Of a stretch of 41,521 bases of DNA, positions 1 to 7,456 are shown in pieces (positions within the stretch are counted from its first letter, which is position 1; every line of letters starts with the position of its first letter). The position numbers and the translations under genes were made by a program. The DNA is from an uncultured Roseburia sp. (GTDB lineage: Bacteria; Bacillota; Clostridia; Lachnospirales; Lachnospiraceae), in assembly GCA_910584215.1 (NCBI GenBank), contig CAJTYI010000014.1, positions 1 through 41,521 of the forward strand, in the 5' to 3' direction. The notes below the pieces were generated by a model. That model was not told the origin of the DNA. It worked only from the letters and a program-made list of their open reading frames with translations, and searched no databases.

Positions 1-687
1 CCTTTAAAACTTACAAGACTCTCAAACAGTTCACTGTCCTCTCTTTCTGCCTCTTCAGGTTTTCACCCTTTAAAACTTACAAGACTCTCAAACTTTGCAA
101 AGTTAAAGGATTCTATGTCAATGGGTTTTCACCCTTTAAAACTTACAAGACTCTCAAACCGCCCCTCTTTGGTATACAGCTTTTCGATAGGTTTTCACCC
201 TTTAAAACTTACAAGACTCTCAAACTGACGGTCTGCTGCAACTTTCTGCTTTTCTGGTTTTCACCCTTTAAAACTTACAAGACTCTCAAACGGACTTTGT
301 AGAACCGCGCCCGCCCTTGAAGGTTTTCACCCTTTAAAACTTACAAGACTCTCAAACGAAAGATTTTTCAGCCAATGCAGCAGGCGTGGGTTTTCACCCT
401 TTAAAACTTACAAGACTCTCAAACTGCATACAGTTCATTGACGCGTTTAGTAAGGTTTTCACCCTTTAAAACTTACAAGACTCTCAAACGGAACCAAGCG
501 AGGGGCAGCAGGAATTAAGGGTTTTCACCCTTTAAAACTTACAAGACTCTCAAACTTCGCAATTATATTCTGTCGTGATCCGCTCGGTTTTCACCCTTTA
601 AAACTTACAAGACTCTCAAACACCGAGGAGGAAATAAAGAAAATTACAGAGGGTTTTCACCCTTTAAAACTTACAAGACTCTCAAAC
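1..687 (-). CRISPR. Type II-A CRISPR array, 10 spacers, truncated by window edge
   Basis: Ten full 36-nt repeats start at 58, 124, 190, 256, 322, 389, 454, 520, 586 and 652. The last 27 nt of another occupy 1-27, so the array continues beyond the window. All copies seen are identical. On the plus strand the repeat begins GGTTTTCACCC and ends GACTCTCAAAC; read as crRNA (minus strand) it begins GTTTGAGAGTC, typical of type II repeats. Spacers are 30 nt except 358-388 (31 nt) and 425-453 (29 nt). The newest spacer should be 622-651, next to the leader. Minus-strand transcription is supported by the leader motif at 688-694 and by pairing of the repeat with the tracrRNA at 7151-7173. No degenerate terminal repeat is visible, as expected if the distal end lies outside. 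Confidence 0.98.
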
Positions 688-758
688 CTCAAATTTCTAG
701 ATTCTCACCGAGCTTTACGCACTGACAATGCGCTGTAAGCCTTTACAACTCAATTATA
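688..758 (-). promoter_or_regulatory. CRISPR leader and probable array promoter
   Basis: Only 55 nt separate the csn2 stop codon from the first repeat. Read on the minus strand, the last seven leader bases are ATTTGAG (688-694). This matches the leader-anchoring sequence described for type II-A spacer integration in streptococci. A perfect TATAAT lies at 753-758 on the minus strand, inside the last codons of csn2, and would start transcription near 746, just before the csn2 stop. No good -35 is seen at the ideal distance, so the promoter is inferred from the -10 and its position. Co-transcription with the cas operon is the alternative. Confidence 0.6.
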
Positions 759-1414
759 CACATATCGTTATCCAAAATGCAAATATTTTCGCCCTGCAAG
801 TGCTCCCTCTGCATATTTTCCAACAAAATTAATTGTATCTTATGACTACACACAAACTCATACAAAGAGAGCAATTCACTCGCATTGAGATATGTTTTTA
901 AATTCACAAAAAACACCACCGTGGTATGGCAAAATGACTGCAACGCACACAAGTAATCTATTACCTGTTCCAGCAGGTGGTCTGCGGCACTCTCCACTCT
1001 CACCGCATATAATTTCAAAAGACCGCTTACATTCATTTCCAGATCAAATGTCAGTCCATATGGTATCTTAGCCAGCAATTCATCCAAATAAGACACCACA
1101 TGTGCATTTACTTCCACCGTTTTTGTTACAAGTTCTTCCTGCGCCACCGCGGATATAGACTGATATAGTTTTTGCTGAATTCTTTTCTCATTACAGTCAA
1201 GTGCAAATGGGTGAAGAATCATCTCAGCCTGCTTAGTAATATTTAATGTTTTTTCTCGGTCAGACAGCACAAACAATCCTTCTTTTCCCTGTACCTGTCC
1301 TAAAATCTCCACTATAACATCTGCAAATACTTGCGGTGACTCTATGACCACAATATTGACCTGATCTTCTGCCATCTTGATATCAAGATGATATTCTGGA
1401 TGTACGAACCTCAT
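743..1414 (-). CDS. csn2: Csn2, type II-A CRISPR adaptation protein
   Basis: This 223-residue protein has the length of short-form Csn2 (about 220 residues). It sits where Csn2 is expected, last in a cas9-cas1-cas2 operon and directly before the array. Csn2 forms a ring-shaped tetramer that slides on free DNA ends and acts with Cas1, Cas2 and Cas9 in acquiring spacers. The N-terminus starts MRFVHPEYHLDIK, and a hydrophobic strand (VNIVVIES) follows. Upstream, GTGAGG lies four bases before the ATG. Unlike many type II-A operons, in which the cas genes abut, 228 nt separate it from cas2, so it may have its own promoter. The last codons appear to contain the -10 of the array promoter. Assignment rests on context, length and general resemblance, because the family diverges strongly. 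Confidence 0.88.
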   Translation of the reverse strand: MRFVHPEYHLDIKMAEDQVNIVVIESPQVFADVIVEILGQVQGKEGLFVLSDREKTLNITKQAEMILHPFALDCNEKRIQQKLYQSISAVAQEELVTKTVEVNAHVVSYLDELLAKIPYGLTFDLEMNVSGLLKLYAVRVESAADHLLEQVIDYLCALQSFCHTTVVFFVNLKTYLNASELLSLYEFVCSHKIQLILLENMQREHLQGENICILDNDMCIIEL

Positions 1415-1642
1415 AACACCTCACTATTTCTTTTAAAAATGATTACATCTGCTCGTATATGACAAATTAAGTTGTATAGTACGAACACATAGCAAACTTG
1501 AATAAATAATTGTTCCATTTGCACAAGACCACTGTCCGCTTGTTCTCGAAACAACTTTCACATACAACGTATATCATCATTCAAAATCTCTTCATAATCT
1601 TCCGTTGCATAATAGGAAATATTTGCTACTTGTGATTATTAT

Positions 1643-1963
1643 TTATAGAATTACCAAACGTTCATCTGTGTCAAGCACATCACAGTTTCGCTCCCCAACG
1701 ATAAATTCCATTCTGGCATACTGTTTTTCGGTGACTTTCAGCAATTGCACCAGTCCATCGGAAGGTTTATTTTTTCGCACACTCTCTGTAATCGCGTCAC
1801 CAGCAGCAGCATTTTGTACCAGCTTACAATAGACAGACTCCTGCAACATCATAAAACCATTCTTAATCAAAAACTTGCGGAAACGCCGATACTCCCGCCG
1901 TGCCGCCTCCGTCGTGACCGGCAGATCAAAAAATACAAGTATTCTCATATATCTATAACTCAT
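1643..1963 (-). CDS. cas2: Cas2, CRISPR integrase subunit
   Basis: Cas2 is the dimeric core that bridges two Cas1 dimers in the spacer integration complex. The 106-residue length is normal. The N-terminal strand ILVFFDLPVTT matches the conserved FFDLP of type II Cas2, the region YRRFRKFLIKNGFMMLQ follows, and the ending ERLVIL resembles the LVII ending of streptococcal Cas2, so the gene looks complete. Its ATG lies inside the cas1 3' end, overlapping by 11 nt, which implies translational coupling. A second in-frame ATG at residue 6 is possible, but family N-termini favour the first. Confidence 0.95.
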   Translation of the reverse strand: MSYRYMRILVFFDLPVTTEAARREYRRFRKFLIKNGFMMLQESVYCKLVQNAAAGDAITESVRKNKPSDGLVQLLKVTEKQYARMEFIVGERNCDVLDTDERLVIL

Positions 1964-2825
1964 ATTGATAACTTTTTATTAAAGATGCATCACGTTCTAT
2001 CAGCGCGTCAAACACACTGTGACTGTATATCTTAATCGCATTGTTGACGAACTCTTTGCGCCCGCCAATTATCACTTCCAGCTGCATCACCCCAAGCATA
2101 ACCATTTTCTCCTCATGTTCAAATAATGTCGGTTTTAATTTCTGCACAATGCTGTCCACCAGCGGTCGAAATGGCTCCATCAAATCTGATGCAAAGTTAA
2201 ACGGGTTGAACGTATTATCGTGAAACAATCCAAGCTGCGTCAAAAAACCGTTCGCCACAATTTCACGGTTAAACGCTGAAAGCAATATACCGTAACCGTA
2301 ATTAAGCGCCGCATTGATGCTGTTCTCGGCCGTCCTTGTAAAATCCATGCCAAATACAGCATTAAAATATACTTTTGCGGCATGCCCCTCCCGATTGGTC
2401 ACATCTCCCGGCTTTATTTCTTCAATATACTGATATAACTTCTGCGCTTCCTCACATCCCAACTGCTCCAAATACTCTGCCTGTTTGCGAATTTTTTCTT
2501 TGACAATCACCGTCCAGACTTCTGTCTTGGACTTTTCTTCCCACCGCAATTGCGCGCGAAGTTTTGCGCTGACATCGTAACAGCCGTAATAAGGGATCAG
2601 TTCGGACGACGGATTTCTTTTTTCATCACAAAAAATCACCTTTATCTTCTTTTTTGTCAACTCACTTAACAACACCGCAGTCAATGATACCGCAGTCGAC
2701 TCCACCAGTAAAATTTCGATCTCGCTGATATGAATCTTCACCACATCCCGTCGCCGCACTACCATGTAGCCAAGCTGGTAATCCAGCTTGGCACTGCTGG
2801 AAATCACGACCGTCCGCCAGCTCAT
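1953..2825 (-). CDS. cas1: Cas1, CRISPR integrase
   Basis: Cas1 is the metal-dependent integrase that inserts new spacers at the leader end of the array. The 290-residue length fits type II Cas1. Probable metal ligands are E146 (in NREGHAAK), H202 (in LGLFHDN) and E217 (in DLMEPFRP), with the helical C-terminal domain around them. The N-terminus MSWRTVVISSSAKLDYQ matches the beta-sheet start of the family. The start codon overlaps the cas9 stop in an ATGA arrangement and the 3' end overlaps cas2, so cas9, cas1 and cas2 are one translationally coupled unit. Confidence 0.97.
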   Translation of the reverse strand: MSWRTVVISSSAKLDYQLGYMVVRRRDVVKIHISEIEILLVESTAVSLTAVLLSELTKKKIKVIFCDEKRNPSSELIPYYGCYDVSAKLRAQLRWEEKSKTEVWTVIVKEKIRKQAEYLEQLGCEEAQKLYQYIEEIKPGDVTNREGHAAKVYFNAVFGMDFTRTAENSINAALNYGYGILLSAFNREIVANGFLTQLGLFHDNTFNPFNFASDLMEPFRPLVDSIVQKLKPTLFEHEEKMVMLGVMQLEVIIGGRKEFVNNAIKIYSHSVFDALIERDASLIKSYQYEL

Positions 2826-5800
2826 ACTGTCAGTAAATCAATCTCATTTTCAAAGATACCTGTAATGGATTGATTAATTAATATACACTCTTTGGCACCT
2901 GTTAAATTCTTGCTTATTTTCATAGTCCCTGCCGACATCGCACATTTAATTAAAGATAAATCTGAAGCTGTAACGCCAACCAATGTCAATTTTAATAGTT
3001 CTAGTATTAACTGTCTTTGTTTAACTACATCTAATGTGATAAAAGTATCTCTTCCCTCTGTTAATTTTTCCCCCATCGGATTTGGCTTATTGGCATAAAT
3101 TGTCTCATTATGTTTTTGTGTCAAAATATCATATAAAGCAATATTATCCTCGCTTGCAATCTTGTCTGTTATCCCTCCTTTCTCAAGAAACTTAATGTAA
3201 TCCATCCACTTTTGTTTCAAACAAAGCTGTACTGCATTTCTTACCGTCAATTGATTATTCGTCTTCCCCGAAAGATGCATATAATACCCGTCTCGTTTTA
3301 TCAACGATTGTATCTTTATCTTTTTTACGCGCACTGACGGATTTTTCAGCCCCAGCACCGACTCACAATACTCCTGCAAAGCTTCTGTATCCTGTTCCAC
3401 CCGCGTTTTCCACAAGATCGGCAGCGTCTCTATCGTTCTGACTTTCTTTCCTTTCACTTCGTGCTCCACTAGGAAAAAATACGCTGTCGTAGCACTGCTA
3501 AACCCGCCATATTTTTTCACATCCAACATTCTTTCATCGGAAGATTTCAACGGAATATAAGCACCATCTTTGCCTTTAGCTGCCTTTTTTGCACTGTAGA
3601 GAGTTTGCTCCGCCAATCCTCCATGCCCCTCAAAGTTTAACCTCGTCAAAAGCGGCGTATTCTTAGCCATTATTTTTTTCACGGTGACAATCGTCCCCGA
3701 CTCCTCTTTTCCTTTTTGTGCGACCCAGGCCGTCTCCTCCCCCCGGCGAATATTCCAGTCAAACATTCGGCTTAGGTTATAATGATTCTGCTGTTCATTA
3801 CTCCGACATTCCTTTTTAATAAAATTCAGCGGATTCTGTGTAAATTTTACATAGTACGCGTTCCCAACCACGATATTTAAGTAAGCGTCATGCGCGTGAT
3901 GAAAATCATTTACCAGACGTGTCTTCAGCAATTTAAAATGATGCCGGAATTCCGAGACATTGGAGGCTTTGGCAAAGACAAGCGTCGAGTCGGGCAGCGC
4001 TTCCCGCAAAATCGTGGTGACTCCTTTTGTCCCCTGGCTCGTCTCCACCAGCTGACGCGCGATAAACCCCGCTTTCTGTTCATCCGTAAACGGATTGCGT
4101 CCTGTCAGTCTACGAAACTTTTCTTCCCCGATCAGTCCTTTCTCCCTCAGTCCTTTCCACATGAAATACTGCTTATCATAAATCTCTTTCTCGATTGGAT
4201 AATTGTCGCTCTTATGGGCATTTTTCTCTTTCTTGACAAGCACCAGATTATTTGCCAGATTGTCATCTTTCACAAAATGCCGGGGATAAATATGGTCAAT
4301 GTCGTAGAGATTATTGTCAAACAGATCATTCAATTCGATCGGCTGCCCGGTATACATACATTTGCCCATCTGCGTCAGATAAAGATACATTTTTTTGCTG
4401 CGTATCGTTCCATCCTTTTCTGACCTCTCAATTAAATCCTTCCAGTTATGTCTCTCGTCCTGAATCGACCGATACAAATCCAAAAACTGCTGCTTTCTCG
4501 AAGTGGTGCGCTTTTTTTCCTCCTCTTTTCTTGTCATTTCCACAAACAAACGCTTTGGCGGCCTGCCCATGATTTTTTCTACTTCTTTGATTAGCAGCAA
4601 GGTCTGCCACACCATCCGCTTGACCGGTGCGGAAAAATACATATCATCTAAATCCTCCGGGCGCATTTCGGCCAAAGATTTCACAGCCGTATATTGCATT
4701 TCTTCCAAATTTTCTTTGTAGGTATAGCGCTCTTCCGCCAGAAGTTCCATCAGATTGTCGTTGTACTCCCACATCATATGTACAAGCGGCATACGCTCAC
4801 CTGTCTCCTTGCTGCAGCCGTCCAATGTCAGAAATTCCTTTGACAAATTCCCCCAGTCCTTAAACTTAAATCCAAGGATGCGCTTGATCTGTTCACCGGA
4901 CAGTCGTTCGCCGTAATGTTCTTCCAGACTTTCCTTTAGAAAATGACGGGCATCACCATAAACCGTGCACCAAAATATGATCTGCTCTGCCATCTCTTGG
5001 CCGTCATCGGTGTCAATTGCTTCCCCGAAGATCTGCTGGAACTTGGCGTAAGAAGAGAGCGAATTATTTAAAGTAACATCGATCCCGCTTACCTGTTCCT
5101 CCTCCCCCTCTTTTATAAGCCCTTCTTTACGCAAAAATGCACAAATCTTTTTCTTTGTCACTTTCTTTCCTGCCGAAAACAGCTCTCTGTAAATACTCTG
5201 TTTGCAAGCAGCGCTTATCTTTTCCCCACGCACCTTGATGCTGTTGATTTCATTTAACACACAAAAGCGCTCGTACAATAACGACGACTTTGGCAATACT
5301 TTTCGATCACTGATATAGGTGCAGCACCTGACTAATTTCTCAATAAATTTTTGGGAGGTCGCTTTCATATCAATCTTTTCTTCAATATTCCATGGAAGCA
5401 CCTGTCCCTCTTCTTTTCTGACAACCCAGCCGTTGCCATTATATTTCGCACTGTTCGCGGAAACAGGCCCCACATAGTATGGTATCTGGAATGAAAATAA
5501 TTTTAATATGCGCTCTGATACGGTCAGCGCTGAGTCATCCCGCTCTTTTAAAAACGGCAGATATTTCTCAGCATGGGATAATATTTTCTTCATTTCCCTC
5601 GCATGCACCTGGTTGGGAATAACGCCGTTAGAAGCGGTCAGCTGCTTGGGCAGAAAATGCTCTTTCTCTATCTCCTTAAGCACATAAGATACATTGCTGT
5701 CGTCGTCCGGCATATTTTTTAACAATTTTTTCACAGACGCATACAAATCTTCCTGTTTTCGTCCTTTCATGTCCCTTCTGCTCGGTTTTTCCATTCCTGC

Positions 5801-6895
5801 CGCATTGGAGGAATTCACATAAGCGCTGTAGGTGCCTTCTTTGGGCTCGCGGAAAAACTGGTTGTATTCCTCCAAAGTGCAGTACTTTTTCACCAATGAT
5901 TTTAAAATTTTTAAATCCTCTTTGTGCTTCTCATATTCCGCAACGCGCGCCTGTGATAAAAATTCATGTCCTTTCATGATGCCAGCCAGGGAACCGATAT
6001 CATAAATTTCTTTCATACTACCGATGAACTCAAAGGCTTCATCGCTCAAGAACCCCTGCATTTCCGCTTCTTTTTCCTCATACTGCGCTTCCGAAAAACT
6101 GACGTCATATTTCTTATCCTCAACAGCAAGCTCCTCGCCAAACACCACTTTTAGATCAAACTTTAAGCCGCAAATACCGTTAATGCAGGCCATTTTCCTT
6201 TTCTCTTTTTTGGCAACACACAACAGTGACGCCAGCTCTTCCGCCTTTCTCTTGCGCGAATAATCGCGGTTACTCAGTATCTCCTCCAACGCGCTACCGT
6301 CAATCGTACGCAAAAATTCAAGTTCCAGCAATTCCAAAGCCGCAGAACAAAAATCCTCATACGCCTCCCCGATTTTTCGCGCACCTCCGTCCGTCCCCAG
6401 CGTCATATTCAAAAAATGCCCCCTGTGCTTAAACATATTTAAAAGAGCCAGATACACGAGTCTGACGTCATGCGGCTCGTCACTTTCGAGCAGCTCCGCG
6501 CGCAGGTGAAAAATTGTCGGATACCGATCAAAATAATCCTTATCTGTATAACCTTTGTCGTGAAAGATACCGTCGGGTGAATTCACCGCTGCATCTTTGT
6601 CCTCCCTGTGGTATTTACTGTTTTCCAGCCGCTGATAAAAATTGGCGTCCACCGCACAGATGGCATCGTGAAAATAATCTTTCAGCAGACCGATGCGCAC
6701 AATCTCCCGCTGCCTGCGCCGTCTCGCGACACGCGATGTTCTTCTGTCCACCGCCGTCAGCGCCTCCTCAAACTCACGGATGCCCCACAGATCTTTTCCC
6801 TTTGCCTTCAAAAGATTGTAGTTCTCATCCGTCACTGCCCATCCCAGGGAGGATGTCCCCATATCCAGTCCCAGATAGTAGTCCCTGTCTCTCAT
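2822..6895 (-). CDS. cas9: Cas9, type II-A RNA-guided DNA endonuclease
   Basis: Cas9 cleaves DNA matching the crRNA, guided by crRNA and tracrRNA. Numbering from the chosen start (1357 residues), the visible parts are: RuvC-I with D11 (LGLDMGTSSLGW), the arginine-rich bridge helix (about 50-75), the recognition lobe, RuvC-II E786 (LFVEMTR), the HNH domain with H868 (YDIDHIYPRHF) and N892, RuvC-III H1000 and D1003 (HHAHDAYLN), and a PAM-interacting domain ending near QSITGIFENEIDL. All catalytic residues are present. The ATG at 6895 gives MRDRDYYLGLD, like other Cas9 N-termini, and has GGAGG eleven bases upstream. An upstream in-frame ATG at 6913 would add six residues, but that ATG overlaps this ribosome site. 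SpCas9 R1333 and R1335 align with S1328 and N1330, so the PAM probably differs from NGG. Confidence 0.98.
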   Translation of the reverse strand: MRDRDYYLGLDMGTSSLGWAVTDENYNLLKAKGKDLWGIREFEEALTAVDRRTSRVARRRRQREIVRIGLLKDYFHDAICAVDANFYQRLENSKYHREDKDAAVNSPDGIFHDKGYTDKDYFDRYPTIFHLRAELLESDEPHDVRLVYLALLNMFKHRGHFLNMTLGTDGGARKIGEAYEDFCSAALELLELEFLRTIDGSALEEILSNRDYSRKRKAEELASLLCVAKKEKRKMACINGICGLKFDLKVVFGEELAVEDKKYDVSFSEAQYEEKEAEMQGFLSDEAFEFIGSMKEIYDIGSLAGIMKGHEFLSQARVAEYEKHKEDLKILKSLVKKYCTLEEYNQFFREPKEGTYSAYVNSSNAAGMEKPSRRDMKGRKQEDLYASVKKLLKNMPDDDSNVSYVLKEIEKEHFLPKQLTASNGVIPNQVHAREMKKILSHAEKYLPFLKERDDSALTVSERILKLFSFQIPYYVGPVSANSAKYNGNGWVVRKEEGQVLPWNIEEKIDMKATSQKFIEKLVRCCTYISDRKVLPKSSLLYERFCVLNEINSIKVRGEKISAACKQSIYRELFSAGKKVTKKKICAFLRKEGLIKEGEEEQVSGIDVTLNNSLSSYAKFQQIFGEAIDTDDGQEMAEQIIFWCTVYGDARHFLKESLEEHYGERLSGEQIKRILGFKFKDWGNLSKEFLTLDGCSKETGERMPLVHMMWEYNDNLMELLAEERYTYKENLEEMQYTAVKSLAEMRPEDLDDMYFSAPVKRMVWQTLLLIKEVEKIMGRPPKRLFVEMTRKEEEKKRTTSRKQQFLDLYRSIQDERHNWKDLIERSEKDGTIRSKKMYLYLTQMGKCMYTGQPIELNDLFDNNLYDIDHIYPRHFVKDDNLANNLVLVKKEKNAHKSDNYPIEKEIYDKQYFMWKGLREKGLIGEEKFRRLTGRNPFTDEQKAGFIARQLVETSQGTKGVTTILREALPDSTLVFAKASNVSEFRHHFKLLKTRLVNDFHHAHDAYLNIVVGNAYYVKFTQNPLNFIKKECRSNEQQNHYNLSRMFDWNIRRGEETAWVAQKGKEESGTIVTVKKIMAKNTPLLTRLNFEGHGGLAEQTLYSAKKAAKGKDGAYIPLKSSDERMLDVKKYGGFSSATTAYFFLVEHEVKGKKVRTIETLPILWKTRVEQDTEALQEYCESVLGLKNPSVRVKKIKIQSLIKRDGYYMHLSGKTNNQLTVRNAVQLCLKQKWMDYIKFLEKGGITDKIASEDNIALYDILTQKHNETIYANKPNPMGEKLTEGRDTFITLDVVKQRQLILELLKLTLVGVTASDLSLIKCAMSAGTMKISKNLTGAKECILINQSITGIFENEIDLLTV

Positions 6896-6930
6896 ACTCT
6901 TATGTACCTCCATCCATTTTTTACCTTTTT

Positions 6931-6959
6931 ATCATATACTCTCGCCCGATATTTCGCAA
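6931..6959 (-). promoter_or_regulatory. Probable cas operon promoter
   Basis: On the minus strand there is TTGCGA (-35, 6954-6959), 17 nt, then TATGAT (-10, 6931-6936). Transcription would start near 6924, giving a leader of about 30 nt with GGAGG (6907-6911) ahead of the cas9 ATG at 6895. This supports the shorter cas9 start. The promoter is called from consensus only. Confidence 0.55.
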
Positions 6960-7115
6960 GTAAGATGCCGACCTATTTGACGATATCCATTCTTATTTCT
7001 GACTCAGTTTGGCAGGCTTATGACATCAAATAATTCAAATCGTTTACACCTGATGAAATCTGACCCATAATTTATACTCACAACTTTTTTATTCACAACT
7101 TTTATAAACTTTCTA

Positions 7116-7144
7116 TTGACAAATCTCATAATCCATGGTAGATT
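7116..7144 (+). promoter_or_regulatory. tracrRNA promoter
   Basis: A perfect TTGACA (7116-7121), a 17-nt spacer and TAGATT (7139-7144, four of six consensus bases) place the start at about G7151. That is exactly the first base of the anti-repeat. An 11-nt direct repeat, TCACAACTTTT, lies just upstream at 7078-7088 and 7093-7103; its role is unknown. Confidence 0.7.
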
Positions 7145-7150
7145 ATAAAA

Positions 7151-7244
7151 GAACTTACAAGACGAGTGCAAATAAGGTTTAACCGACATCGTCATTTGAC
7201 CCTACATGGTGTAGGAACTAAGACTTGGTGACAAGTCTTTTTTT
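7151..7244 (+). ncRNA. tracrRNA for the type II-A Cas9
   Basis: The RNA starts with an anti-repeat. AACTTACAAGAC (7152-7163) pairs perfectly over 12 bp with bases 10-21 of the crRNA repeat. A bulge follows: GAGT (7164-7167) opposite GA of the crRNA, the geometry seen in SpCas9. GCAAAT (7168-7173) then pairs with the crRNA GUUUGA through one G-U, three U-A and one G-C pair. AAGG and GGTTTAACC (7176-7184) resemble the nexus. CCTACA-TGG-TGTAGG (7201-7215) is a perfect 6-bp hairpin. AAGACTTG-GTGA-CAAGTCTT (7220-7239), followed by T residues to 7244, is an intrinsic terminator. The gene is divergent from cas9, 94 nt long, and has its own promoter. Confidence 0.93.
7220..7244 (+). terminator. tracrRNA intrinsic terminator
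   Basis: An 8-bp perfect stem with a GTGA loop (7220-7239) merges into seven T residues (7238-7244). It doubles as the final 3' hairpin of the tracrRNA. Confidence 0.9.
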
Positions 7245-7246
7245 AT

Positions 7247-7414
7247 GCGCAGGGGTGCGAAGTGAAAATAGCTGCTGTTGCAGCACGCACCCCGCGCGGC
7301 GAGTAGGGAAGAAATCTCCCCTACTCGATTGCGCCAACCCGCATATGGAAGTTTACTGCTGACTTAACATGCAGGCCGCGCAGCGGACAAGAAAGAAAAT
7401 CTCTGCCTTACTCG
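7247..7414. repeat. Structured non-coding stretch: long hairpin plus diverged repeat units
   Basis: Just after the tracrRNA terminator, GCGC-A-GGGGTGCG (7247-7259) pairs with CGCACCCC-GCGC (7286-7297). This makes a 12-bp stem with one bulged A and an inner GCTGC-TGTT-GCAGC hairpin (7271-7284). Next, GAGTAGGG (7301-7308) pairs with CCCTACTC (7319-7326). A second stretch (about 7377-7414) resembles 7294-7327: both begin CGCGC, contain GAAGAAATCTC-like bases and end in TACTCG. No T-run follows on either strand, so it is not an ordinary terminator. It may be a diverged intergenic repeat family or part of an RNA; function unknown. Confidence 0.5.
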
Positions 7415-7456
7415 CTTCAAAATAATCGATTCTAACACCCCTATCCAAATTAAGAA

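Noticed and set aside
1523..1529. ACAAGAC match to the CRISPR repeat in the cas2-csn2 gap, as an alternative tracrRNA
   Set aside because: Only seven bases match, with no second pairing block or terminator hairpin; the 7151-7244 element is far better.
6896..6913. Upstream ATG as the cas9 start
   Set aside because: It overlaps the GGAGG that serves the downstream ATG, and the extra residues do not resemble Cas9 N-termini.
7004..7195. 63-residue minus-strand ORF
   Set aside because: It covers the tracrRNA gene and promoter in antisense, with no ribosome site or family.
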